Of a stretch of 64,000 nucleotides of DNA, positions 1-8,049 are shown piece by piece; the first letter of the stretch is position 1; every line of letters begins with the position of its first letter. The position numbers and the translations under genes are program-made. Where the stretch lies: positions 248,728-312,727 of the forward strand of contig NZ_LMNG01000012.1 of NCBI RefSeq assembly GCF_001423295.1, in the 5' to 3' direction. The stretch is from Methylobacterium sp. Leaf112 (GTDB lineage: Bacteria; Pseudomonadota; Alphaproteobacteria; Rhizobiales; Beijerinckiaceae). The notes under the pieces are model-generated. The model did not search any database. It saw nothing but the letters and a program-made list of their open reading frames with translations, and had not been told where the DNA came from.

Positions 1-875
1 CCGACCCAGCGCCAGCGCGGCCGCTCCCGGCTCGGCCCGTAGCGATAGAGCAGCGACAGGCCGCCGAGCACCACCACCAGCATGGCGGGCCAGCGCAGCT
101 GCGCCAGAAGCCAGGCGGTGTCGCTGAAGCCCACGAAGGTGAACACGAGGGGCAGCACGACGATGCTCGACAGCGCGAAGATCGTGAACAGCAGGGCGCC
201 GATGGTGAAGGTGAGCGAACGCAGGTTCAGCATCACGAACGAGCGCTTCTCCTCCTCCTCGTAGACCACATTGAGGGCATCGAACATCGCCTTCATGGCG
301 GCGTTGGCGCTCCAGAGGGAGATGAGAAGACTCGTGAAGAAGGTCAGCCCCAGGGACCCTCCGCCCTTGGCGGCGATGCGCTTGACCTGATCGCCGATGA
401 TCTCGATGGCCCCCGACGGCAGCACGCCCTGCAGGCTCGCCAGATGCTCGTTGATGGATCCGACATCGGCGACGAGGCCGTAGCAGGTGACCAGGGCGGC
501 AATGGCCGGGAACAGGGACAGGAGGGTGTAGAACGTCACCCCGGCGGCGACCGACAGCACCCGGTCCTTGTTGAACTCGAGGTAGACCCGGAACAGGATG
601 TCCTTCCAGCCCTTGGAGGTGATCTCCATCGGGGTCCGGGCGGCGCGACCGCGCTCGACCTGCGTGGCCGCGACCCATTCGGCGGAGCGCCCGCTGTGGG
701 AGCGCGCCTCCTCCTCCCGGCACCGGTCGGGCTCGGGCGCGGCGGCGGGCCGATCCCGTCGTGGCCGCCCGCTCGTGCCGGCCGCGAGGGCGACGAGGGC
801 CGCCCCCATGGCCAGGGTCCACAGCACGGAAGCCGCGCCGCTCGAAGCGGTCGCCGGTTCGGGGGAGGAAGACAT
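1..875 (-). CDS. YihY/BrkB-family inner-membrane protein (3' end outside the window)
   Basis: The ATG is at 873-875 on the minus strand and the frame stays open to base 1, so about 291 N-terminal residues are visible and the C-terminus is missing. After a short hydrophobic segment and a charged linker comes the family core: a conserved entry helix (KDRVLSVAAGVTFYTLLSLF), then several membrane helices ending in a YRYGPSRER-like motif. The family was once labelled ribonuclease BN, but the accepted view is a polytopic membrane protein of unclear transport role. It lies downstream of matB in the same direction, separated by the 26-bp tandem repeat, so independent transcription is possible. Family assignment is confident; the function is not known. 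Confidence 0.85.
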   Translation of the reverse strand, partial: MSSSPEPATASSGAASVLWTLAMGAALVALAAGTSGRPRRDRPAAAPEPDRCREEEARSHSGRSAEWVAATQVERGRAARTPMEITSKGWKDILFRVYLEFNKDRVLSVAAGVTFYTLLSLFPAIAALVTCYGLVADVGSINEHLASLQGVLPSGAIEIIGDQVKRIAAKGGGSLGLTFFTSLLISLWSANAAMKAMFDALNVVYEEEEKRSFVMLNLRSLTFTIGALLFTIFALSSIVVLPLVFTFVGFSDTAWLLAQLRWPAMLVVVLGGLSLLYRYGPSRERPRWRWV

Positions 876-958
876 CGCAGCGTGGACCGGTTGGTTCAGG
901 AAGCCAAGCTTGAGCTTACGCTCGGACAAACGTCAACGCGGATGCGGACGTTCCAAAG

Positions 959-1073
959 GTGCCGCAGGCGTGGATCTTCCAGGCGTGCCGCAGGCGTGGA
1001 TCTTCCAGGCGCGCCGCAGGCGTGGATCTTCCAGGCGCGCCGCAGGCGTGGATCTTCCAGGCGCGCCGCAGGC
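959..1073. repeat. 26-bp tandem repeat, four full copies plus a partial
   Basis: Four head-to-tail units of 26 bp lie at 959-984, 985-1010, 1011-1036 and 1037-1062, followed by an 11-base fragment. Units 1 and 2 start with GT and units 3 and 4 with GC; otherwise they look identical. The array fills the space between the matB stop and the brkB start. Because 26 is not a multiple of 3, it is not a coding repeat. It probably varies in copy number between strains. Confidence 0.9.
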
Positions 1074-1080
1074 GCCTGCG
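1067..1080. terminator. 14-bp perfect palindrome abutting the matB stop
   Basis: CGCAGGCGCCTGCG is its own reverse complement and ends one base before the matB stop codon, which occupies 1081-1083. As RNA it could fold only as a tight hairpin, and no T-run follows, so the terminator role is a guess. It shares its left half with the end of the 26-bp repeat unit. Confidence 0.3.
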
Positions 1081-2601
1081 TCAGGTGCGAAAAAGATCCG
1101 CATGGGTTTCCCGCAGGACGTTCTTCTGGACCTTGCCCATGGCGTTGCGCGGCAGATCCTCCACGAACAGCACCCGCTTGGGGCACTTGTAGCGGGCGAG
1201 TCGCGCCTCGAGGGTGCGCAGGATCGTGGCCTCGTCGGGAGCGCCCTCCCGGGCGACGACCACGGCCGCGACGCCTTCACCGAAATCGGCATGGGCCAAG
1301 CCGATCACCGCCGATTCGACCACACCCGGCAGGGCATCGATCTCGTTCTCGACCTCCTTCGGATAGACGTTGTAGCCACCGGTGATGATGAGGTCCTTTC
1401 CGCGCCCGACGATGTGCACGTAGCCGTCGGCGTCGATCTTGCCGAGGTCGCCGGTGATGAAGAACCCGTCGGCCTTGAACTCGGCCGCGGTCTTCTCCGG
1501 CATGCGCCAGTAGCCCTGGAACACGTTGGGGCCCTTCACCTCAATCATGCCAACGGCGTCGGTGCCGAGTGCGGCCCCCGTCTCGGGGTCCACCACCCGG
1601 ACAACGACGCCCGGCAGCGCCGATCCGACGGTGCCGGCGACACGGGCCCCGTCATACGGGTTCGAGGTGTTCATGTTGGTCTCGGTCATGCCGTAGCGCT
1701 CGAGGATGGCGTGGCCCGTGCGGGCCTGCCAGTCGCGGTGCGTGTCAGCGAGGAGGGGCGCCGAGCCGGAGACGAACAGCCGGATCGTCTTCGTGGCAGC
1801 GGGATCGAGTCCCGGCTCCCTGAGAAGGCGGGTGTAGAAGGTCGGCACGCCCATCATCGCCGTCGCACGCGGCATCAGCCCGAGAACCTGTGCCGCATCG
1901 AACTTCGCCAGGAACAGGAGCGTGCCGCCCGTGGCCAGAACGGTGTTGGTGGCGACGAACAGGCCGTGGGTGTGAAACACCGGAAGGGCGTGCAGCAGCA
2001 CGTCGTCGGCCGTGAAGCGCCAGAACGCCGCCAGGGTCCGGGCGTTCGAGGCGAGGTTCTCGTGGGTGAGCATGGCGCCCTTGGAACGCCCGGTGGTGCC
2101 GGAGGTGTAGAGGATGGCGGCGAGATCGTCGGCCCCGCGCGCCACGTCGGTGAAGTCATCCGCCGCCGCATCCGCCGCCGCGACCATGCTCCCGCGCCCG
2201 GATGCATCGAGGGTCCGCACCTGCGCCACGCCGGCATCGCGCGCGATCGACTCCAAGGCCCCGTGCTTGCCCGGATCGCACACGAACACCGAGGGTTCCG
2301 CGTCCCCGAGGAAGTAGGCGACCTCGTGGGCGGTGTAGGCGGTGTTCAGCGGCAGGAACACCGCCCCGGCCCGCACGGTCCCGAGGTACAGGAACAGGAA
2401 TTCCGGGCTCTTCTCGGCCTGGACCGCGACCCGGTCGCCGGGCTTCACCCCAAGCCCGACGAGGGCCCCCGCGTAAGCGGCCGAACGCGCCAGCAGGTCG
2501 GCGTAGGTGAAGTGCGTGCCGTCTCCCGTCTCGACGAAGGCTTTCGTGGTCGGATCGGCAGGCAGGTTGGCGCGGACGAGATCGAAGAGGTGATTGGGCA
2601 T
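1081..2601 (-). CDS. matB: Malonyl-CoA synthetase (malonate-CoA ligase)
   Basis: This 506-residue protein is an ANL-superfamily acyl-CoA ligase that activates malonate with ATP and CoA to malonyl-CoA in the cytoplasm. Visible motifs are the AMP/phosphate loop (YTSGTTGRSKGA), the adenylate-binding YGMTETNM stretch, the hinge region GDLGKIDADGYVHIVGRGKD and the C-terminal lysine motif PRNAMGKVQK. Length and the close pairing with malonyl-CoA decarboxylase 30 bp upstream favour malonate over acetate or other acids. The pair converts malonate to acetyl-CoA, as in the rhizobial mat system, but no matC carrier or GntR-type matR is seen here. The ATG at 2601 is the only start well placed for the family N-terminus. 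Confidence 0.9.
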   Translation of the reverse strand: MPNHLFDLVRANLPADPTTKAFVETGDGTHFTYADLLARSAAYAGALVGLGVKPGDRVAVQAEKSPEFLFLYLGTVRAGAVFLPLNTAYTAHEVAYFLGDAEPSVFVCDPGKHGALESIARDAGVAQVRTLDASGRGSMVAAADAAADDFTDVARGADDLAAILYTSGTTGRSKGAMLTHENLASNARTLAAFWRFTADDVLLHALPVFHTHGLFVATNTVLATGGTLLFLAKFDAAQVLGLMPRATAMMGVPTFYTRLLREPGLDPAATKTIRLFVSGSAPLLADTHRDWQARTGHAILERYGMTETNMNTSNPYDGARVAGTVGSALPGVVVRVVDPETGAALGTDAVGMIEVKGPNVFQGYWRMPEKTAAEFKADGFFITGDLGKIDADGYVHIVGRGKDLIITGGYNVYPKEVENEIDALPGVVESAVIGLAHADFGEGVAAVVVAREGAPDEATILRTLEARLARYKCPKRVLFVEDLPRNAMGKVQKNVLRETHADLFRT

Positions 2602-2631
2602 GCGGGCTTCAGGTGGCTTTCGGTCGAACTC

Positions 2632-4038
2632 TCACGCGTCGGCGAGAGCCACGGCGCGGGTGGGCGGCAGATTGTTGCGCAACTCGCGGCTCACCACGCT
2701 GGAAGCGGCGACGGTCCCGAGGTTGGCGTAGGTCTCGTGGTTCTTCTCGATGGCCGCGAGGTCGTAAAGGTAATTCACCATCAGCCCACGGGACTGGGCC
2801 AGCCCCTTGGCCGAGACGTCGCCGAGGAAGTTCAGGCGTTCCAGCCGGGCCCCGTTGCCGAGGTGGAACCGGGCGACGGGGTCGAGGGGCTTGCCGCGCT
2901 CGTTCTTGGCGCGGAGGAAGTAGGCGGCGGCCGCCGGGATCATCGCCCTGCGGACGGCCTCGCACTTCGTCTTGTCGGCCTGCCAGTCCGGCTCGTCGAT
3001 GATCCGCAGGGCCTCGACATCCTCGCGGGTCAGCCCCTGCGGCGCGTCGGCCCGGCGCTCGCGGTCGAGCCACGTCGCGAAGCCCGGTACCGGCGACAGG
3101 GTGACGAAGGTCTTCAGGCTCGGAATCTCGCGGGCGAGATCCTCCACCACCTGCTTGATGAGAAAGTTGCCGAAGGTGACGCCGGCGAGCCCCTTCTGGC
3201 AGTTCGAGATCGAGTAGAAGATCGCCGTGGTGGCCGCGCGCGGCACCAGGATCTCGCGCTCGTGGGCCAGGATCGGGGCGATGGCCGGGGCGATGGCGGC
3301 GGTGAGCGCCACCTCCACGAAGATCAGCGGCTCGTCGACGAGGGCCGGGTGGAAGAACGCGAAGCAGCGCCGGTCACGGGGTTCGATGCGACGGCGCAGG
3401 TCGTCCCAGTCGGCGATGGCATGGACCGCCTCGTAGCGGATGATCTTCTCGAGGATGTGGGCGGGTGTCGTCCAGTCGATGTGGCGCAGCACGAGGAAGC
3501 CGCGGTTGAACCACGAGGCGAACAGATGCTCGAAATCGCTGTCGAGGCTGTCGGCCGCGTCGATGAGATCGGGGTCGGCCTCCTCGTCCCGCAGGGCGCG
3601 GCGTAGCCCGAGCAGGTCCTCCCGCATGCGGACCAGCGCGAGGGTGCCGTCCCGGGCGAGGTTGAGGCGGCGGATCAGTTCCTGGCTGCGCGGCTCGGCT
3701 GCGTCGTGCAGAACGCCGAGCGCCGCCCGGGTCGGGTCGGCACGGTAGGCCGCGATGGCCTCGTCGACGGCCTCGTGGTCGGCGGCGAACTCGGTGGCGA
3801 CGAGGCGGAGAAAGCTCGCCCGTTCGGGCCGGGCGAGGCTGGCGTAGCGGTCGAGGATAAGGCGGGCGAGGGCGACGCCCGAGGCTTCGCCGCGGCGGGA
3901 AATGAGATCCTCGCAGAGCTTGACGAGTTCCCCCGGATCGGCACGGGCGGCGAGGTCGCCGCGTCCGAACCCGATGAGGTCGCGGCCGCGGTCGCTGATG
4001 GTCTGCAGCAGATCGCCGAAGAAAGAGATCGCCGCCAT
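2632..4038 (-). CDS. matA: Malonyl-CoA decarboxylase
   Basis: This 468-residue protein decarboxylates malonyl-CoA to acetyl-CoA. It has a helical N-terminal domain (roughly residues 1-180) and a C-terminal acetyltransferase-like catalytic domain. The latter contains the FYSISNCQKGLAGVTFGNFL stretch, carrying the conserved serine, and RFHLGNGARLERLNFLGD, carrying the conserved histidine. The frame can be opened upstream to 4089, but those 17 residues are Arg/Ala/Pro-rich and out of character. The ATG at 4038 (MAAISFFGDLL) was therefore chosen. It is the first gene of the matA-matB pair; 30 bp separate the matA stop from the matB ATG, so co-transcription is likely. Confidence 0.9.
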   Translation of the reverse strand: MAAISFFGDLLQTISDRGRDLIGFGRGDLAARADPGELVKLCEDLISRRGEASGVALARLILDRYASLARPERASFLRLVATEFAADHEAVDEAIAAYRADPTRAALGVLHDAAEPRSQELIRRLNLARDGTLALVRMREDLLGLRRALRDEEADPDLIDAADSLDSDFEHLFASWFNRGFLVLRHIDWTTPAHILEKIIRYEAVHAIADWDDLRRRIEPRDRRCFAFFHPALVDEPLIFVEVALTAAIAPAIAPILAHEREILVPRAATTAIFYSISNCQKGLAGVTFGNFLIKQVVEDLAREIPSLKTFVTLSPVPGFATWLDRERRADAPQGLTREDVEALRIIDEPDWQADKTKCEAVRRAMIPAAAAYFLRAKNERGKPLDPVARFHLGNGARLERLNFLGDVSAKGLAQSRGLMVNYLYDLAAIEKNHETYANLGTVAASSVVSRELRNNLPPTRAVALADA

Positions 4039-4264
4039 GGAAGCTGCCCGTCCCCGTGCTGGCGCCCGGACCGGGCGTATCCACCCCACGCATCCGCGCA
4101 GGGTTCGACGAACCTTCTATGACGGACCCGCTCGAAGGACCAGGGACCGAGGCGGGTTCGAAGTCACGGCCCCCAAGCTTCGGCGAGGGATGGACGAAGG
4201 TTCTTTCCGCGGAACCGCCGAACGCCTGCGTGGACTCGGATACGAGAAAAGAACGCCGTATCCC

Positions 4265-4465
4265 TCAGCTCGCATCCCCGCCGGCAATGATCTCGGCCCG
4301 GTCGGCCCGCTCCCGCCAATCCTCGACCCCGTGCTGGCGCGCGAAGCGCAATTCGGCAGCGCGCAGGGCCCGCATGGGATCGCGGGCTCGAACAATGGCA
4401 ACGGAGCCGACGGGGAACGGTACCCCGAGAATCTCCTTGGCGAACTCGATACGGTAATTCGGCAT
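4265..4465 (-). CDS. Small hypothetical protein (66 aa)
   Basis: The ORF starts with MPNYRIEFAKEILGVPFPVG and ends in an acidic/basic helix. It is soluble, with one likely beta-strand pair and one helix, and has no signal peptide or membrane segment. Codon use matches the neighbours (strong GC3), which supports coding. I do not recognise a named family. It lies upstream of matA in the same direction, with about 225 bp between them, so it probably has its own transcript. An upstream in-frame ATG would add 9 residues (start at 4492). Confidence 0.5.
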   Translation of the reverse strand: MPNYRIEFAKEILGVPFPVGSVAIVRARDPMRALRAAELRFARQHGVEDWRERADRAEIIAGGDAS

Positions 4466-4833
4466 GCGAGGCTCCGTCATCGGACCCGGCACCGCGCTCC
4501 GGTGGAACGAAGCACGGCATCACCCGATCCCGTTCATGATCAGACCGCAAGAATCCGCGTATTCCAAGAGCCTCGCCCGGCTTGTACGCCGTCTTCGGGT
4601 GGCCTTGGCCGTCAAATCGTGCAGTCCCTACCTCGAAAACATGAGAACGGGCTCATCCGAAGGTAACGGTCCTGCGACGACGCGTCCGGCCGGCCCGCTC
4701 CACCGGCCTTGCCGACACGGCCCGCTGGGCCTTACTCACCCCTCCTCACCCCGATCGGAAGGTTTTCGGCCATGACGCTTTCGGCCATGCCAGAGACGTG
4801 CGCTTGGCGCCCGGCGGCGACACGGGGCGCGGC
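4466..4833. other. Gene-free interval of about 370 bp
   Basis: No ORF with coding character, tRNA or clear terminator is visible. TTCGGCCATG occurs twice about 15 bp apart (near 4765 and 4780) just upstream of the MFS gene. Promoters for the two divergent flanking genes should lie here, but no convincing -35/-10 pair can be named by eye. Confidence 0.5.
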
Positions 4834-6024
4834 ATGAGCGGAACAGCACCGGCGACGGACCACGACTTCACCCTTCGGGCACGCCTCGGCCTCACCCTCA
4901 TCGCCGGGGGCGCCGTGGCGAACATCTACTACAACCAGCCCCTTCTCGCCCTGCTGGTGAGCGAATTCGGTGACCGGGCGGCAGTCCTGGTGCCGACCGC
5001 TTCCCTCGTCGGCTACGGCCTCGGCATTCTGTGCCTCGTGCCCATCGGCGACAGCCTGCCGCGGCGCGGCCTGATCCTGGCGCAGATGCTCGGCCTCGCC
5101 GTGGCCCTCCTGGCGGCGGCCATGAGTCCCAACCTCGGAGCGCTCGCAGGAGCGAGCCTCGCCATCGGGTTCCTCGCCTCGGCCGCGCAGCAGGCGGTGC
5201 CATTCGCCGCCGAACTCGCCCCCGACGCCACCCGGGGCCGCATGGTCGGCCAAGTGATGACCGGGCTCCTCAGCGGCATCCTCCTGGCGCGGACGGTGAG
5301 TGGCTTCGTAGGCGCGCAATACGGCTGGCGCGCGGTGTTCTACGCCGCCAGCGCCGTGGCGCTGATCATCGCCGGGATCGCCGCCGCGACCCTGCCGCGC
5401 ACGGCCCAGACCAGGCCCCTGCGCTACCGCGCCCTGATGGTGTCGATCCTCCATCTGGTTCGCACCCAGCCGGCCCTGCGCCGCTCCAGCCTGTGCCAGG
5501 GATTGCTGTTTGCGAGCTTCAACGCGTTCTGGACGACCCTCGCCCTCCTGGTCGAAGCGCCGCCCTTCGATCTCACGGCGGCCGGCGCCGGGCTGTTCGG
5601 CGTCATCGGGGTCGTCGGCGCGTTCATCGCGCCGGTCTCGGGCCGCTACACCGACCGGCGCGGCGCCCGGCCCGTGGTGGTGGCCGGCAGCCTGTTTGTG
5701 GTGGCGGCCTTCGTGGTCCTGTGGGCCGGCGGCAACGTCTCCCTCGTGGCCGTGGGGCTCGGCGTTCTCCTCATCGACATCGGCCTCAACGGCGCACTCA
5801 TCGCCAACCAGACCCGGGTCTACGCCCTCGTCCCGGGCGCGCGCGGACGGGTGAACACGGTTCTTTTCACGGTGATGTTCGTGTTCGGGGCGCTCGGGGC
5901 CTTCGCCGGCAGCCAAGCCTTCCTCATGGCCGGCTGGCCCGGCGTCTGCGCCGTGGGCCTCGCCCTCTCGGGCGCCGGTCTCCTCGTCGCGATCCTCGAG
6001 CCCGGGACGCCGAAGGTTACCTGA
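4834..6024 (+). CDS. MFS transporter (12 TM, AraJ/YnfM-like exporter)
   Basis: This 396-residue integral membrane protein has two six-helix halves. The conserved early motif NIYYNQPLLALL and the loop 2-3 region (GDSLPRRG) fit the DHA-type exporter branch of the major facilitator superfamily, whose members are often annotated as sugar-efflux or purine/arabinose-like exporters. The substrate cannot be read from sequence. The ATG at 4834 starts MSGTAPATDHDF; a GTG 36 bp upstream would add a Gly/Arg-rich leader and is less likely. Its 3' end overlaps cobC by 8 bp tail-to-tail, and it has no evident link to cobalamin synthesis. Confidence 0.85.
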   Translation: MSGTAPATDHDFTLRARLGLTLIAGGAVANIYYNQPLLALLVSEFGDRAAVLVPTASLVGYGLGILCLVPIGDSLPRRGLILAQMLGLAVALLAAAMSPNLGALAGASLAIGFLASAAQQAVPFAAELAPDATRGRMVGQVMTGLLSGILLARTVSGFVGAQYGWRAVFYAASAVALIIAGIAAATLPRTAQTRPLRYRALMVSILHLVRTQPALRRSSLCQGLLFASFNAFWTTLALLVEAPPFDLTAAGAGLFGVIGVVGAFIAPVSGRYTDRRGARPVVVAGSLFVVAAFVVLWAGGNVSLVAVGLGVLLIDIGLNGALIANQTRVYALVPGARGRVNTVLFTVMFVFGALGAFAGSQAFLMAGWPGVCAVGLALSGAGLLVAILEPGTPKVT

Positions 6025-7012
6025 GGACCCGGGAGAGCCGGCACCATTCGGTCCTGTCCGCCGGCAGGCCGAAGCGCAGGCGCGCGGGGGCCGCGGCGAA
6101 GCGCCGGACGTAGATCCCGGCGGCGCCGAGTCGCGCGAACAGTTCCGGCCCGTTCGGGAAGTCGGCCGTGCGGAACAGGCGGGTTCCGCCAACCACCCGC
6201 CCACCGGCGCGGGCGATCATCCGGTCGAGGCGTCCCGCATCGGCACCGCGCGCGACCGACGCGGCGCGGCGCCACTCGGCATCGGCGAGCGCCGCCCGGC
6301 CGATGGCCAGCGCCGGTCCCGACACCGCCCAGGGGCCGAGCGCCTCCGCGAGGCGGCCCGCAAGGGTAGGCTCCGCCAGGGCGAAGCCGAGTCGAATGCC
6401 AGCGAGCCCATAGGTCTTGCCGAAGGAGCGCAGGACCACGAGACCCGGCCGGAGATGCGGCCCGAGGGAGTCGACGGTTTCGAGATCCGCGAAGGCTTCG
6501 TCCACCACCAGGAGGCCGCCACGCGCCGCCAGCCGATCCGCGTGCGTGCGGAGCGTGGCGCCGTCCCAGGTCCGCCCGTCGGGGTTGTTCGGATTGACCA
6601 CCACCACGACGTCGGCCTCCGCGTCGAGCGTCGACACGGCCACGACGGAATGGCCGGCCCTCCCCCACGCGGCCGCGTGCTCGGCATAGGTCGGCCCCAC
6701 CACGGCGACGCGGGCGCGGGGCCACAGGCGCGGCAGGGTCTCGATGAGGATCTGCGTGCCGGGGGCGGCCGCGATCCCGCGCGGATCGGCGACACCGTAG
6801 GCCCGGGCCGCCGCCGCGTTCAGGGCCGCGAGGTCGGCCGACGACGGCAGGCGGTGGAACGCGCTGGCCTCGAGGGGCGGACACGGGTAGGGCACCGGAT
6901 TGATCCCCGTCGAGAGGTCGATCCACGGTGTCGGCGCATCCGGGAACAGGGTGCGCGCCGCGTCGAGATCGCCGCCATGCGCGATGGGGACTGGCTCGCT
7001 GACCGAACCCAC
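6017..7012 (-). CDS. cobC: L-threonine-O-3-phosphate decarboxylase / cobalamin biosynthesis aminotransferase-fold enzyme
   Basis: This is a PLP fold-type I enzyme of 331 aa. It makes (R)-1-amino-2-propanol phosphate, the linker between the corrin ring and the lower ligand (called CobD in Salmonella and CobC in P. denitrificans). Visible elements are the early substrate loop (PWIDLSTGINPVPYP), the NPNNPDGRTWD asparagine motif, the aspartate in LLVVDEAFADLE and the PLP lysine in LRSFGKTYGLAGIRLGFALA. The frame runs open to 7777 but upstream residues are antisense to cobD. The GTG at 7012 (VGSVSEPVPIAHGGDL) is the plausible start and abuts the start codon of divergent cobD. Confidence 0.88.
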   Translation of the reverse strand: MGSVSEPVPIAHGGDLDAARTLFPDAPTPWIDLSTGINPVPYPCPPLEASAFHRLPSSADLAALNAAAARAYGVADPRGIAAAPGTQILIETLPRLWPRARVAVVGPTYAEHAAAWGRAGHSVVAVSTLDAEADVVVVVNPNNPDGRTWDGATLRTHADRLAARGGLLVVDEAFADLETVDSLGPHLRPGLVVLRSFGKTYGLAGIRLGFALAEPTLAGRLAEALGPWAVSGPALAIGRAALADAEWRRAASVARGADAGRLDRMIARAGGRVVGGTRLFRTADFPNGPELFARLGAAGIYVRRFAAAPARLRFGLPADRTEWCRLSRVLR

Positions 7013-8014
7013 ATGCCCTGGACCGCCTTCACCCATCCGCCCGATACGCTCGCCATCCTGCTGCTCGCCCTGACCGTCGAAGCGGCCGCCGGCTATCCCG
7101 ACCGGCTCTACAGGGCGCTCGGCCACCCTGTCACCTGGATCGGCGCCCTCATCGGCCGGCTCGACGGGGGGCTGAACACGGGTGGCCAGTACCGCCGCAG
7201 GATCATGGGCATGTTTGGGCTGGTCCTGCTTCTTGCCGCGGTGGCCGGGACCGCCTTCGGGCTCACGGCCACCGCGGCGCTGTTCGGCAACTGGGGCGGC
7301 CTCGTGGCCCTCGGCCTGCTCTGCGCCAGCCTGCCGGCCCAACGTAGCCTGCACGACCACGTCGCCCGCGTGGCGGCGGATCTTCGTGACGACGGCTTGA
7401 CGGGCGGGCGCGTCGCCGTGTCGATGATCGTCGGTCGCAATCCCGAAACCCTCAACGAGGCCGGCATCTGCCGGGCCGCCATCGAGAGTCTCGCCGAGAA
7501 CTTCTCCGACGGGATCGTGGCGCCGGCATTCTGGATCGGCGTCGGCGGCCTGCCGGGCGGCGCGCTCTACAAGGCGATCAACACCGCCGACAGCATGATC
7601 GGCCATCGCACCCCGCGCCACGAAGCCTACGGCTGGGCCGCCGCCCGCCTCGACGACTTCGTCAACCTGCCGGCCTCGCGCCTCGCCGGCGGACTCATCG
7701 TCGTGGCGGCGCTGTTTCAGAGCGGCGCCTCGCCGGGCGCGGCATGGCGCGCCCTCCGGCGCGACGCCCGACGCCACCGCTCGCCCAACGCCGGGTGGCC
7801 CGAGGCCGCCATGGCCGGAGCCCTCGGCCTGCGGCTCGCCGGTCCGCGCGTCTACGGCGCGACCTTAGTCGAGGATGCCTGGATGGGCGATGGCCGCGCC
7901 GAGGCGGGCCCGGCCGACGTGGAGCGGGCGCTCGCCCTCTATCGCACGGCGTGCCTCCTGCTGTTCGGCCTCACCGCGGTGACGTTCGCCCTCGTCGCGG
8001 TTGCGCTGCTATGA
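7013..8014 (+). CDS. cobD: Adenosylcobinamide-phosphate synthase (CobD/CbiB)
   Basis: This 333-residue integral membrane protein attaches the aminopropanol (phosphate) arm to adenosylcobyric acid. The family signature is clear: the GYPDRLYRALGHPVTWIG motif near the N-terminus, the ENFSDGIVAPAFW motif in the middle, and several hydrophobic helices. Its product partner CobC is encoded divergently, and the two start codons touch (7012/7013). An in-frame ATG at 6977 would add 12 residues and overlap cobC. The 7013 ATG was chosen because family proteins begin shortly before the first helix. The 3' end overlaps a possible ATG of the next gene (ATGA at 8011). Confidence 0.9.
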   Translation: MPWTAFTHPPDTLAILLLALTVEAAAGYPDRLYRALGHPVTWIGALIGRLDGGLNTGGQYRRRIMGMFGLVLLLAAVAGTAFGLTATAALFGNWGGLVALGLLCASLPAQRSLHDHVARVAADLRDDGLTGGRVAVSMIVGRNPETLNEAGICRAAIESLAENFSDGIVAPAFWIGVGGLPGGALYKAINTADSMIGHRTPRHEAYGWAAARLDDFVNLPASRLAGGLIVVAALFQSGASPGAAWRALRRDARRHRSPNAGWPEAAMAGALGLRLAGPRVYGATLVEDAWMGDGRAEAGPADVERALALYRTACLLLFGLTAVTFALVAVALL

Positions 8015-8049
8015 GCACGGCCACGCCGCCCGTCCGTCGGAGATACCGC

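Noticed and set aside
959..1073. CRISPR-like array from the 26-bp repeats
   Set aside because: The units are contiguous with no unique spacers, only four copies exist, and no cas genes are in the window.
598..3606. Long plus-strand ORF of 1002 codons opposite matB and matA
   Set aside because: It is antisense to two well-recognised genes, and its composition (Arg/Gly/His-rich, no family signatures) is that of the mirror of a GC-rich coding strand.
4466..4833. A tRNA or riboswitch in the gap before the MFS gene
   Set aside because: No cloverleaf-compatible arms, conserved T-loop or riboswitch consensus could be found by eye.
6017..7777. cobC extended N-terminally to 586 residues
   Set aside because: The extra residues overlap cobD and look like antisense translation. 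CobC-type enzymes are about 330-360 residues, matching the GTG start at 7012.
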